Below are positions 14,692 to 26,749 of a DNA stretch of 64,000 bases, one piece after another. The notes beneath the pieces are model-generated. The model was not told where the DNA came from. It saw nothing but the letters and a program-made list of their open reading frames with translations, and searched no databases. The stretch is from Prorocentrum cordatum. Lineage: Eukaryota; Sar; Dinophyceae; Prorocentrales; Prorocentraceae. Every line of letters begins with the position of its first letter. Position 1 is the stretch's first letter. Where the stretch lies: positions 790,849 to 854,848 of the forward strand of contig CAUYUJ010016059.1 in the NCBI GenBank assembly GCA_963575745.1, written 5' to 3'. The position numbers were made by a program, and so were the translations under genes.

Positions 14692-17129
14692 GGACACGCG
14701 GAGAGCAGAGGCAGAGTTGGGAGGAGGTCCTCGGGGGGAGGTTGGAGCGACATAGGGGGGGGCACGTCATGTCCTCATCATCGCCGCCGCTGCCGCCATC
14801 GAAGAGCACCGCCGAGAGGCAATTCGGCAGCCTGCAGGGCAGCACGAGCTAACAAGTTCGAGTCTGCCGAGCTGAAGGGGATCGAATGGGCATTACTCTC
14901 TTGGTGGGCCAGGGGAGAGAGGAGGGGGGATGAGGAGGCGGACGCGTGGCGCCTTTCTAAACGAAGACCCAACACCACAGGATGGTTGGGAACAAGACAG
15001 TCTCAACCAAACATATATATATATATATACACATTATAAGAGCATCTCGCGCACACCGCAAAAGTTTCTTAGAACATCCGTTGGTGGGCCAACAACCAAA
15101 TCGGGACGCCTCGCCACTGCGCGACTTATATCCGCCGATCTATTTTTTTATTGTATCTGAGAAGTCCCGACCAATTCCCCAGGGGTGACTTTTCTCGTCC
15201 CGAAAACGACCCCAGGAGCCGAAAACGGCCCGTCAGAAACCCCACGGTTCTCTTCTGAGCCCGTTCGTCGTATGAGCTTGCTCGGCCGCCAAATGAGCTC
15301 GATCGTTGATTCCAAGCGGCGACCGAACGGGCTCAGGCGCGCCGAGCGGGCTCAGAAGGGAGCCTAGGGGAGAGGGTTGGCCATCCCCCCCCAGATTGCG
15401 CTCCTGGGGTCCGCTCGCAGAGCCCCATCCGGGCCCAAAACCTGAACCTTCGATCAGGGGTTGCTGATGGTGCCCCTGGCAGAAGGTACCCCTAGCTTTT
15501 CGTCGAATCTGGGGCCCGTGAGCCTCATGGGCCTCGTGAGGGGTGCTCTGGAGGCCGAGGGGGCCCCTTGGAAATCCTGGGGGCGCTGTGGGCCTGGGGC
15601 ACCCGATCGTCGTCGCCGCCGTCGTCGCAGTCGCCGTCGCCGGACGCACAGGCGTCCTCCCCGCTGGCGGAGGCGTGCGCCGCCGGCGCCGGCGAGGCCT
15701 CGGGCGCAGCCATGGCTGCCCCGCCGCCCCACGGCCAGCGGGCCGCGCGGCCCGCTCGACGCCGGGGAGGCTGCGATATGCGCGCGGCGGCCGCAGGCCA
15801 CGGGCCGAAGGCCACGGGCGCAGCTCGGACAGCAGGGCGGGTGTCGGCGCGGCTCTGCTGGCGTCAGGGCAAGAGGCGGCGGCGGAGCGGCGGCGGCGGC
15901 GCGGCGGCGCGGTGGGCGGAGGCGTCTGCGATGGCGGCGGGGGCGGGGGCGCGGCGTCGCGCGTCGGCCGAGGTGGCACGCCTGAAGTCCTACCTGCATG
16001 CACTTGTTACCGCGAGTTTCGAGGTGATGCGCATCGGGAGCCTCGCACACCCTCCACAACAATCATGACCTCCAGTGAATCACAACATGCGCTTCGAATG
16101 TCGCTTCGGGCCGACGGAAAAAAAGCATATGGAAACACACAGAACTAGCACGATCCATGAGACGAGGTGCCGAGGTGCGTCCTGAAGGACTGCCCTACCA
16201 GGACACGGCGGGTGGGCCAAAGCCCGGTCAGCGATCCAAGTAATCGCAGCTGTAGTCCAAGTGATGGTCTCCCAATGCCGCCCACGAGCCACGAAGAATT
16301 AATTCGCTCGAGGACGCGGCAACCCTACGCGATCGCTTGCGCAGGCCGCATGCGCAGGACGCCGCCTGAAATTGAGCGCGCTTACGCGCGGTCTTACGCG
16401 GGCAGCTTGCGCGCGAATGATGTAGCTCAACTGTTGGTCCGAGCGCCAACGCGAGACCTGGGTGCAAGGCCCTCGGCTCGGCCAGGCCAGACTGGCGAGC
16501 CTGACTCGGCGGTTCTGCGAGTGTTTACCCCGCGTTTGCAAAAAAGCGCCGCCCGCGCGGCCCACCCGAGTGCTGAGGTCGGTCTCAGTCGGTCTCAATC
16601 CACGTCGGGTTCTTACTTCCTCGTCCTTCACCTCCTCCTCCTCCTCCTCATCCACATGGGGCATGAGGGATGAGAAACACGCATGGGAATGGCATGGCAT
16701 TCAAAGATACGACGCAGTAGCGTCGTCGCCACGCGCTACGAACAACAAGGGTGAACACAGGCCCGTCCTGAGACACGACCCAGGCCTCCAACGGTAATCC
16801 CCTCCACATGCACGGGGCCTCAGCGTTTTCCGAAATCCGTTAGTGTGAAAGCCCAGCAGCAGAATATCTATACGATGTAGCACCTCGCTGTTGTGGATAA
16901 CGGCGAGGGGCGGGCGCGGGGTGTGTCGCGGGTGGTTTGCGGCTGCGTCGCGGGGAGGGTCGCGACCGGCTCGTGGGGTGGGTCGCGGGTGGTCGCGCGG
17001 GTGGGTCGCGCGGTGGGTCGCGGGCCGGGTCGAGGGTGGGTCGCGGGCCGGGTCGCGGGCGAACGACGACGACAACAGCAACAACGCAAACACGCAACAA
17101 CACCAACACCAACAAAAACCAATTCAAGA
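14692..17129. other. Non-coding; CG-rich and simple repeats
   Basis: Contains an (AT)n stretch at about 15011-15028, a very CG-rich block at 15.6-15.97 kb with frames open on both strands, and a ~15-bp 'gggtcgcgggccg' minisatellite at about 16970-17060, followed by a short CAA-rich stretch. No motif-bearing gene was found. Confidence 0.55.
16970..17060. repeat. ~15-bp GGGTCGCGGG minisatellite
   Basis: Five to six imperfect units of 'gggtcgcgggccg' and 'gggtggtcgcgc' type. Related to the CCCGCGACCC-type repeat at 110-175 on the opposite strand. Confidence 0.7.
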
Positions 17130-18264
17130 CTGTTCCCTACAACCTGTTCGCATTCCATTCAACACGTGTATCCTAAACCCTCGATGCCCGCCCTCTTCGT
17201 CTTCGATCGCGCCCCCTTAAGGGCAGATCTTTCTTACCTGCAACGTGTATTTCGTGCAGACCCTAAGGCAGGGGAAGAGAGGACGGATGGAAGGAAAGGG
17301 AGAAATGGGGGAAGGAGGAGGATGGAACACGAGCGATAATAGCAAGAGTGAGGCTCGACCAGACGGGCAGAACTAGACGGGCAGATCGGACGGGTAGACC
17401 CTAACGGGCGGGTCGGGAAGGCAGGCGGGTTGTTGAGGCGTGCGTCCTGCATGAATCGCGAGGAAGTCTCGAAAGATAACGCGGTTCCAGTATACATCTT
17501 GCGGATATCCATAGCGAGAGCGTGATTCCTGAGTGTCGAAGGCGCGGTGTTCGAATACATTGCGAAAAAGTCCCACGCGAGAGCGCGATCCCTGTATAAT
17601 CTATGAGGACGTCCCGCGCGAGAACGCGATTTCGGAATACACTGTGAGGGAAAGCGCCCAGCAATTTCGGAGAACGCGATTTTAGGCGACAGCAATTGTT
17701 TTTCTTGTAGACCGGGGGCCAAGGGCCCAGTTTGGTGACACCCAGCTTTCCCTTGTGTAAGAACGTGTGCGAACGCTGGGATAAGCAGTCTATTTTGAAA
17801 ATACAAAAATCACCGGACATGAGTGCTTGACAATGACGACTCTTTAACATTATAATCTAAGAACAACATTAACACACATTGTACCCGAAGGCTCTTTGCT
17901 TCTATATGCATCATGTATCCATCATGCTAGCTTGCCTTCATGAGGAGATGTTATTTGCGCACGGAGGCCCAGCATTCCCTCTCTCTGATCTCCCGCCCAA
18001 GGAGGTCTTGACAACACCTCTTCCGAGGCACTTCGACATCTCCAGCCCAGATAGGGCATCGCCTTCGCAATCCTCCTGCGAAAGTTTTCTTCTAGGTATC
18101 ACGACACCTGAACGGCCCAGGACATCAGGGAAAAGCCTCAAAACCTCTGGGAGAGACCAGCGGAGAGCCCCCAGAGCCTCTGAGATAAACTTCGAAACCT
18201 AAGCCCCTAAAGTTTCGACCCCGTCCAGGGCACCGCTTTTGCGTCGGCCGCTTTCTGATGGCGC

Positions 18265-18705
18265 TGGGGCTTGTCGTCGTCGTCGTCGTTGTCGCCGCCG
18301 CTACCGCCGCCGGCGCTGTCGTCGTCATCGTCGTCGTCGTCGCTGTCGTCGTCGTCCTCCTCCTCCTCCTCCTCCTCCTCCTCTTCCTCCTTCTTCTCTT
18401 TCTCCTCCTCCTCCTCCTCCTCCTCCTCCTCCTCCTCCTCCTCCTCCCTGTACTCGTCCTGCCAAAACAATGTCCCTGGCCCTAGGTATCCCCAGGAGCT
18501 CCAGGAGGCCCCCGACGGCCTCCAGAACACGACGACGACGGCGACGACGACGAAGACGACGACGGCGGCGGCGGCGGCGACGACGACGACGACTCTACGC
18601 CCCAGAACACGAAAGAGAGTGAGGTCGCGCGGGGACAATGTTTTAGCGACGACAACGACGACGACGACGACGGCGACGGCGACGGCGGCGGCGGCGACGG
18701 CCACT
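18265..18705. repeat. Trinucleotide arrays (GTC)n, (CTC)n, (ACG)n
   Basis: Three adjoining arrays: GTC/GCC triplets at about 18268-18355, CTC at about 18356-18448, and ACG/GCG at about 18527-18597 and again 18646-18703. The array motifs change abruptly, separated by short unique DNA. Poly-Val, Ser, Pro, Glu and Thr frames on both strands are repeat artefacts. Confidence 0.95.
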
Positions 18706-19040
18706 ACGTCACGCCTCATGACATGAGCGAGAGCGAGGTCGCGCGGAGCAGGCGCGAGAGCGCATTCAGGATGTCCAACCGTAACAACTGTTTCTTAATG
18801 AAGATCCAACAGGGACTAGCGAAGCGTCAGGGCCTCCTGGGCGTCTGAAATAAAAACGGACGGAATATCGAGTGGGAGCGTCGTTGTTTGTTGGAGGTCC
18901 TGAAGCGGGAACGCCGGTCCTGAGGTGAAAGGAAAGGAAGTATCGAGCAGGAGCGCCGATTTGGTTGCAAAGGCGGCTTCGGGGGCGAGCAATAGCCCCC
19001 TGTCCCGAAAGAGAATGGAAGAAGTATCGAGCCAGAGCTT

Positions 19041-19105
19041 TGTTGTTGACGTTGTTGACGTTGCTGTTGTTGTTGTTGTTGTTGTGGTTGTGGTTGTGGT
19101 TGTGG

Positions 19106-19164
<59 letters not shown>

Positions 19165-19166
19165 GG
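19041..19166. repeat. (TTG)n trinucleotide array
   Basis: About 125 bases of TTG/GTT triplets with GAC and TGG interruptions. Gln- and Val-rich frames on either strand are artefacts. It sits at the same place in repeat copy A as the short 'gttgttgtcgttgttgtt' at 24.03 kb does in copy B. Confidence 0.95.
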
Positions 19167-20339
19167 GGTGCCGGTTTTGGCGGAATCCAGAACAACCTGA
19201 GCGCGAGACTCATTGAAAGGACATGCAGCCTGCGCCTCAGCGAGAGCGCGAGAGCGCACTCAGGGTGTCCAACAATCGAAACCAATTGCCCTAGCCAGCC
19301 CAACCAGCCAACCCAACCTACCAGCCACCCAAACAACTCAACCGGCTCAACCAGCCCAACCGGCCACCCCGCAACCCCAGCCAACCCGCCACCCCGTCAA
19401 CTCGCCCACCCCCGCCGCCTGCCCTCCGTCACCGTCGAGAGGGGGGGAAGTGTTTCTTACAAGCGAAAACCACAAAAATCACCCTCCCGGGGTCCGGCGG
19501 GACAGCGGGGGGAGGGGAAATCGCGCCGTACTATGCGGGAGCGGGGTTCGCGCCCGAGGTGCCCAAAGACGATTTGGGGCCTCAAAAATGCGACACTGTC
19601 GTCACTTTATTACCTTTCACCGCGCTCCCCTTCTCAACGGAAAGGCTCCCATCCGTGAAACTGTCGTCATTTTTCAACCCCCGCGAAAGGCTTTTTAGAG
19701 GCCCCCAGAGGCTCCAGGAGGGCCCATGGCGGCCTCGGGAGTGCCTAGGAGACCTCCGGAAGGCCCCAGGAGGACCCACTCTGCACCGCGCCCCCCTTCT
19801 TAACGGAAAGGCCCCCATGCGTGAAATTGTTTTCATCATTCCGCCCCCGCGAGAGAGTTCTTAGAGAGCCCACGGAGGCTCCAGGAGGGCCCATGGCGGC
19901 CCAGGGAGAGCCCACGAGATCTCAACAGCCCCCCCGAGGACCCACTTTGAATCCCACCAGCCCTTTGGGCGTGAGTGGTTTAGCGAGCTCTCTCTGTTCT
20001 CAACCCCCTAACCCCCTATCTTCCCCTTCGGGGAGGGGTTTACCCCTCCCCCTACCCCCTCCTCTGGACCTGGAGAGGGCGTCCCGAGTGGGATCAAGGG
20101 GGTCTTTTTCGACTCCTGGGAGGGCCAAAAAACGACGACCCTCACGAGGATTCTGGCCCCCAGGGGGGGGGGGAGTTTGGCGCCTCTACTCCTCTTCGAA
20201 GCATAAATCATTCATTTTACTAGGGTTTTGGCCCCATTTTGGACTTCTGAGGGTGCCGCGCTCATCTTCCTTCATAGCAAAATCATTGATTTTACGAAGG
20301 TTTTGGGCTCATTCTGTCCCTCTCAGGGGCCAGCGCTCC

Positions 20340-20625
20340 TTTGCGCTTCTGAGGAGGTCGCAAGAGGCCCCAAGATGGCCCCAACAGGCCCCCAGGAGGC
20401 TCCCAAGAGGCCTCCCAGAGGCCCCCAAGAAGCCCCCAAGAGGCCCCAAGAGGCCCCCAAGAGGCCCCCAAGAGGCCCCCAAGAGGCCCCCAAGAGGCCC
20501 CCAAGAGGCCCCAAGAGGCCCCCAGAGGCCCCCAAGAGGCCCCCAAGAGGCCCCCAAGAGGCCCCCAAGAGGCCCCAAGAGGCTCCAAGAGGCCCCCAAG
20601 AGGCCCCACGAGGAGCCCGAACGAC
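20340..20625. repeat. Short-unit AGGCCCCCAAG minisatellite
   Basis: More than twenty units of 8-11 bases of type 'gaggcccccaa', imperfectly phased. Frames on both strands give Pro-Arg-Gly or Gly-Leu-Leu-Gly repeats and are not taken as coding. Confidence 0.95.
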
Positions 20626-20885
20626 TCACACCAGGACGAGGGGCCCGAACGACTCACACCACGAAGAGCCCGAACGACTCACACCACAAGGAAGGGCCCG
20701 AACGACTCACACCAGGACGAGGCGCCCGAACGACTCACACCACGAGAAAGCCCGAACGACTCACACCAGGACGAAGAGCCCGAACGACTCACACCACGAA
20801 GAGCCCGAACGACTCACACCAGGAAGAAGGGCCCGAACGACTCACACCAGGACGAGAAACCCCAAACGACTCAAATCACGAGGAG
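20608..20885. repeat. CGAACGACTCACACCA minisatellite
   Basis: About ten units of 'cgaacgactcacacca' separated by variable spacers (ggacgaggggcc, cgaagagcc, caaggaagggcc), giving unit lengths of about 22-30 bases. It adjoins the AGGCCCCCAAG array directly. The final units are diverged ('caaacgactcaaatcacg'). Confidence 0.95.
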
Positions 20886-21949
20886 CGCTTTCTCTCCCTC
20901 CTCCTCCGCCTCGTCCTTCTCCCGCTCCCCCCACAAGGAGGATGTACAAGGAGGCGGGAGGAAGGAGGAACAGGGGACATATGCGGGGCCAAGCGGACAC
21001 ACGCCTGAAAAACACGACTGTCGGTATGCTTCGCAAGAGTTGCTGCTGTGAGATGGGCTGGTGGGGATACGCGAAGCGTAAAGAATTACACTCAGGGAGC
21101 TCCGGAGGGCCCAGGAGGCTCCAAGAGGCCACAAGAGGCCCCGAAGACCCCAAACAGGCCACAGGACCCCCAGCACGCTCTAGGAGAGCCACGGCGACAC
21201 CAAGAGGCTCCAGGGCGGGCGTCATTCCCTCTCCTCCTCCTGCTCGTCGTCGTCATCCTTCTCCTCATCCGTCCTGCTTCAAATCCTTCCTCCCCCTCTT
21301 CCTCCTCCTTCTCCTCCTCTTTCTCCTCTTCCTCCCCCTCCTCCTCTTCCTCCTCCTCCTCCTCCTCCTCCTCCTCCTCCTCCTCCTCCTACCTCATCCG
21401 TAGCCTCGATGGCTCCGATAGCGCCGTGCGCGAAATCCGTCTCCTCCCCATCCGTCCTCCTCCTTCCTCCCTCCTCCTTCCCTCCTCCCTCCTCCCTCCT
21501 CCCCTCTCTCGGGAGCGTCACAAAGAGGCCCCCCGAGGATAATTTCACGACAACAAGGGCGCCGACCCGATGAACAGACACCACGTCGGGGCTCTGGGGA
21601 CGGAGTCGAAAACGAAACCTCGAACAACTTAGTCTTCGATGTTCGGGGCATTTTTCAGACCACCTGCGAGCCATGTGGAACTTCCGAAAGCCTCAGGGGT
21701 GGGCGCCTGGCGCAAGAACACGAGTGGAGGAGGAGACAACACGACGCTGGGTTTCTACCCCGTGAGGGGGCGTTACAGGTAACAACTGTTTACCACTCGA
21801 ATTCATCAACAACACAAAAAACATAAACGACCACAACCACAACCACAACCACAACGACAACAACACCAAGAACTGCAGCAACATCAGCAACAACAATCAC
21901 GCCAACAACAACAACAACAGCAACTGGAACAACACCACCAACAACATTG

Positions 21950-24165
21950 ATTGTAATACTGTTCGCTCTAACGTTCTCGCATGCTTCTCTACCCAAACCC
22001 TCGGTGCCCGCCCCCTTCGTCTTCGATCGTGCCCCGTTTTGGGGGTTTATCTTCCTTGCCTGCCGCGCGCAGTTGGCGAAACCCCTAAACCAGGTGAGGA
22101 GAGGACGCATGGAAGGGGAAAAGGAAAAGGATGAAACGTGAGAGAGATTCGCAGGAGGGGGGCTAAGACCAGAAAGCACGTGGCAGAACCACACGGGCAC
22201 ATCGGGCGGGTAGACCCGGCCGGATGGGCGGGTCGGGAAGGCGGACCCAGGCGGCCAGGTCGAGCAGGCGGGCTGCCGAAACGCAAGCATGAACCGCGAG
22301 ACCGTCGCGAGCGATAGAGCGATCCCCAAGTGAATCGTGAGAAAAGGCCAGAGTGACCGTGTGATTCCTGATGGTTAGAGGCGCGACGCTTCAAAAAATG
22401 CGAAGGTCCCACGCGAAAGCGCGATTCCAGCACGCGTTCTGACGATGTTCTGCGCGGGGTCGCGCGTTTGAAATGCATTGCGGGGGAGTATCAGGCGAGA
22501 GCCGTTCTTGTTTTAACTCGGGGGCCAAGGGCCCATATTGATGAGCCCTCGCAGTCCCTGGAAAAGAATGCGAGCACCGGGAGGGGAACTGCAACTGAAA
22601 AAGTGCAGCGGTTACCGCGCAGGGGGGATCAACAATGCGTTTTTTTCGGCCGAAAGGAGAATCCAACAAAAAAACAATCGCAGTCATCTCACCATCATGC
22701 GCGATGCTTCCGCGTGTCACATGCGTCCTTCTGGATGCCACGCGCCGTCAAGGGGGATTGTTCGTTTTAGCGCGCGGAGCCCGAAATTCCCTCGCCCAGA
22801 TCTCCCGCCCAAGAAAACATTGCCACCACCTCTTCCGAGGAACTTCGGCATCCACAACTCGGACGGCACATCGCCATCGCAATCGCCTCGCGCGCGCCCC
22901 GCATCTCGGAGGAGGAGGATGAGGACGAGGACGAGAGGGAAGATGAGGGGGGGGAAGAGGGAGAGGAGGAGGAGGAGAAGGAGGAGGATGGAGGAGGAGG
23001 GGGAGGAGGAGGGGGAGGAGGGGGGGGAGGGGGAGGAAGGAACCGTTGTAGTAGCAGTGCCTCCGAGGACGAGGTGGTCCTCACTCCACGTTCGAACTGT
23101 TGCGCCACCATCCTACGGCCTCGGCGCGTGACCCTGCACGTTCACGCCCCCAGGCGCTGCCGCTCCCATGCTCGCATCCTCCACCTGCCCCTCCACGCAC
23201 TCTCAAGGAATCCCTGATGTCAACCCTTCGACCCCCGACCCTTGGAGTCCCTGGAAGTTATCCGTCCTCCTTCTTCTCCTCCTCCTCCTCCTCAATATTA
23301 TCTGCGCTCTCCACAGAAGGATAACTATTAAAAAGAAAGGTTCAACAGGGACTCTTGGAAACCGCCCAGAGGCGATGCCGAAACGAGGGCCCCCGTGTTG
23401 AGTCAAAGGTGAAGACTATCAAACGGGAGCGACGAGGGAGGACGGACGGGAAGGGGGGAGGGAGGAAGGAGGAGGGAGGCAGGAGGAGGGAGGAGACAGG
23501 GGGGACGAAAAGGGAAAGGAGGAGGGAGGAGGAGGGAGGAGGGAGGAAAGAGATGCGGGAAAGGGATGAGGGAGGGGGGAGAAGAGGAGGGGGTGGAGGG
23601 AGAAAGAGACGGAAGAGAAAGGGGGAAAGAGGGAGGAGGAGGAGGAGGAAGAGGAGGAGGAGGAGTAAAGGGGGAAGGAGGAGGAGGGAAAAAAGAGGGA
23701 CGGAGGAGGGAGGGACGGAGGGGGGAGGGAGGAGGGAGAAGAGGAGGGGGTGGAGGAAGGAAGAGGGAGGAAGAGGAGGGAGGTGGGAGGAGGGAGGAAG
23801 AGGAGGAGGAGGAGGAGGAGGAGGAGGAGGAGGGGGAGGAGGAGGAGGAGGAAGAGGAGGAGAAGGAGGGGCGGCGCCGATGAGAGAACGAGTAGCGCGC
23901 CTGCCCAAGGGTAAAACAGGGGAAGTTTCGAGCGGGAGCGCTGGTTTTGTTGAGACGGCTGCTTTCGGCGACGAGCAAGAGCACCGGCCCTGAGTAAAAA
24001 AGGAGGAAGTATCGAACGGGAGCGTTGTTGTCGTTGTTGTTGGGGGGGCGATTTGGGCGGTCCCCCGAACCGTTTGAGAGTGAGCCTCATTTTCAATGAA
24101 AATGCAGCCAGCGCCTTGGCGAGAGCGACAGGGCGCCTATGAGGGGTCCAGCAATACTCATTGTT
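21950..24165. repeat. Dispersed ~2.2-kb repeat unit, copy B
   Basis: Second copy of the unit at 17.13-19.27 kb, same orientation, offset by about 4.8-5.0 kb. It ends with 'gagcctcattttcaatgaaaatgcagcc', which corresponds to 'gagactcattgaaaggacatgcagcc' in copy A. The internal array is here purine-rich GGA rather than GTC/CTC. Divergence is high (by eye roughly 70-80% in aligned blocks), so this is an old repeat family rather than a recent duplication. Confidence 0.7.
22908..23872. repeat. Purine-rich (GGA)n arrays
   Basis: Two long GGA/GAG tracts, about 22908-23040 and 23425-23872, separated by unique sequence. The second is about 450 bases almost without a pyrimidine on the plus strand. Glu/Arg/Gly frames on one strand and Ser/Pro/Leu frames on the other are composition artefacts. 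Confidence 0.95.
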
Positions 24166-24179
24166 TAGCGATTAACATT

Positions 24180-24317
24180 TTAACGCCAACGCCAACACCA
24201 ACACCAGCACAAACAACAACCACCACCACAACCACAACCACAACCGCAACCACAACAACAGCAACAACACCAACAACAGCAACAACAACAACTCCAACAA
24301 CAACAACCACAACGACG

Positions 24318-24356
<39 letters not shown>

Positions 24357-24505
24357 CCACCAACAACAACACCAACACCAACACCACCACCAACAACAAC
24401 AACAACAACAACAACGACAACAGCAGCAACGCAACAACACCAACAACAACACCACCACCACCACCAACAACAACGACAACAACAACAACAACGCAACAAC
24501 ACTCC
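24180..24505. repeat. (AAC)n/(CCA)n trinucleotide array
   Basis: About 325 bases of AAC/CAA/CCA triplets with occasional GCA and GAC. The poly-Thr (plus) and poly-Val (minus) frames through it are artefacts. Confidence 0.95.
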
Positions 24506-26740
24506 GCACCGCGGAACCCCACTTCAGCCGCGCGCCCAGGGACGGCGAATGATCGCCACGGCCCCTCACTCTGACAACAGCTTCCATCCTCGCTTCTCCA
24601 CCACTGTGTCCCCGCAGCGTGCCGAGACGCAGAGGGAGGCCGGGCGAGGCCCAGGAGGGGCGGCGCGGGCGCGGCGGCGCGGTGCGGTCCCGCGCCGCGG
24701 TGCGGTCCCGCGCCGCGGGGCGCCGCGCTTTCTGCCGCAGCCGGCCTGGCCGCGGCGCGGGCACGGGAGGCGAAGTAGGCAGGAGGTCACAGGGGGGCAG
24801 GAGGAGAAGGATGCAGAGGAAGAAGGAAAGGCTACTACGCGGCGAGCGTATCATCCGAGCCATGGGCCTGCTTCTCTTTGCTGTCTCTCACGCCCATGTC
24901 CTTTTCACCCTTACGCTTGCCTCGGGTGATGTGTTGCACACTTCGCCTAAATCGGCATTGCAATGCTTCGTGAACTCTTCTCTCAGAACGCTACACTCTC
25001 ATACCTCGAGTCCACGCAGCGCAAAGAAGGAGGACGCAGAGAAAGAGGAAGAGGAAGGGAGAGACAATGATGAGGAGGCAGAGGACGACAGGATGCCAAA
25101 CATGAGTCGACAAGGGCAGGGGGGGAGGAATAAGGAGAGTGGACAGGTGGCAGACGAAGATAGCAGGCAGTGCGGGAGAGGAGGCGAACAAGGCAACATG
25201 CCGAAGAGGATCAGGAGGGGCCGGAAAAGTACGTGCGCGAGGGAAGAAAGATGTGGAACACCAGAGAACACCCTGCGACGGGTGTGGTCTCGCCTTCCAG
25301 GAGGAGTAAAGGTAAAGGGGTAAGCACGGGAGAGAGGAGACGGATCCGAGGATCGAGGTGATGAGGCGCTGTGATGATTCTCGGCCTCCCGCCTCTGCCT
25401 CAGGCCTCCGGGAAGGAAAGAAAGATGGATGCAGCATGCACCGCCGATGTACTGACGACGTCGGGACGGAAAATAGCGGACATTGCGTTGCATTGCCGAT
25501 GCATCGGCGATGCGGCGGGATCCCCCGACCCCTTCTACTCCAGACTCATCTGGGAGGCCTGGAGGAAGCCCACACTGAGGCACAACGCCAGGGCCAGCCA
25601 ACTCATCCCGAAGGAAGCCTGGGAGACCCCCTGACCAACGACGGCGTAATCTTGATCGCAGCGCGGACCCCGGAGGTCTAACCCTCAAATCTGTCGTTGC
25701 AGACAAATTGCAACACCGTCGAAGATCACGACCGGAGCCCCTAGATCCATCTGCGTCATTTTTCGAACGTGAGCGATCTGTGAGGGTCCCGGGGCCCGGA
25801 ACTGGGCGAAAACGCGCGCGGTGCAAAATTGTAACGCCAAGGTCTGAGGGGACCCTCTCTCCTGGGACCCGCTGTCATCCCAGGTCACGTTTTCCTGGTC
25901 CCTGTCTGGGCTTCGTCAACGGGGGAATAGCTAATCGGGGATGCCCCCATTCTGTGCCCCCGTCTACGGCGCCCAGGGTCCCCTACACGGGGGCATAGCC
26001 AACCGTAGAGATCCGAATTCCCCGTGCCCCCGCTTGCTGTGCCCACGCGTCGGGCGCGCCGACCCTGGGCCCTGCGAGGGCTCCCGGGGACCGAGGGGGA
26101 AACGGCGCGCGGCGAGCTCGGGAGGCGCTGAGCCGCCCCACGGCCGACGGGAGCGCATCCGCGATCGGCTACACGCAGGAGTGACCCTGGGCAGAAGTGA
26201 CCTTTGGTGCGCGGATTGAAGTGGGCGCAAAAGGGGGGCCAAACTCAACCGCACAAACCGCTGCTATCGCATCGCACTGAGCAATCGGGGGACCCCAGTG
26301 GGCCAGCACCATAGGTTTCTCCAGCGAAGGATCACTCTTACGCGTAGTCGTGACGTGACGAACGATTACGCAGCGTGCTCGCCCAGAGCCAGCACTAGAA
26401 TTCATGCTCGCGTTGTTGCGGCCTCGCCTCGTTCCTGGACCCTGTGCCTGGCCAGGGCCCCCCGGAGCCCCGGGGGGGATTTGTAGGAGGGCCTGGACCG
26501 TCTCAACTCTTTTGGCTGAAGAGACACAAAGTGAACAAAAAGAGAGGACGAGAAAGAGGGAGGCGCGACGTTGTGGAGCGACTTCCCTTTCTCTGCTGAC
26601 GCGCCCCTGTACGCCAGGCGCGGAAGCAGCCATCTGTTGGATTTCCGCAGTAAGGAATCCAAGGGGATCTTGTGGACCCCCAGTGATCGCCAGAGCGTGA
26701 TCCACCGCTGCTTTACTGTAGAAAATTGCCAACCTTTTCC
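24506..26740. other. Non-coding; CG block and diffuse repeats
   Basis: A CG-rich stretch at 24.62-24.78 kb contains a direct repeat of 'ggtgcggtcccgcgccgc'. Around 25.48-25.52 kb 'gcattgccgatgcatcggcgatgc' forms a small palindrome. 25702-25857 is homologous to 58635-58794 and listed separately. No frame shows a recognisable domain. Confidence 0.55.
25702..25857 (+). repeat. Dispersed ~155-bp repeat, copy 1
   Basis: Begins 'gacaaattgcaacaccgt' and aligns base for base over most of its length with 58635-58794. Shared blocks are the start, 'gatcacg.ccggagccc', 'ctgtgagggtcccggggcccg', 'gcgcgc.gg' and 'aggtctgaggggaccctc', with scattered substitutions and small gaps. Same orientation in both places. 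No coding frame. Confidence 0.75.
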
Positions 26741-26749
26741 TCCGCAGTC

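Larger units (their letters stand above)
17130..19275. repeat. Dispersed ~2.1-kb repeat unit, copy A
   Basis: Homologous in order to 21.95-24.16 kb. Matching blocks include 'ttcgtcttcgatcg' (about 17197 and 22016), the 'gggcgggtcgggaaggc' block (about 17405 and 22225), 'gggggccaagggccca' (about 17713 and 22520), 'gatctcccgcccaag' with 'cacctcttccgagg' (about 17987 and 22800), and 'gaagtatcgag.gggagcg' (about 18937 and 24008). Trinucleotide arrays sit inside both copies but differ in motif and length. A degenerate ~55-bp tandem repeat carrying 'cgcgagagcgcgat' lies at about 17.45-17.65 kb. No coding sequence is evident. Confidence 0.7.
19276..21949. other. Non-coding; minisatellites and (CTC)n
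   Basis: Starts with 'ccaaccagcc' repeats (19.28-19.4 kb), then two related ~190-bp segments at about 19605-19715 and 19790-19890. These share 'ctcaacggaaaggctcccat'-like sequence and gene-free 'gaggcccccagaggctccagg' runs. The minisatellites at 20.34-20.88 kb are listed separately. 21.25-21.51 kb is CTC-rich. 21.79-21.95 kb is CAA/CCA-rich. Confidence 0.6.

Noticed and set aside
19821-21403. Two ~390-codon plus-strand open frames
   Set aside because: They translate the AGGCCCCCAAG and CGAACGACTCACACCA minisatellites; repeat units not divisible by three make several frames open.
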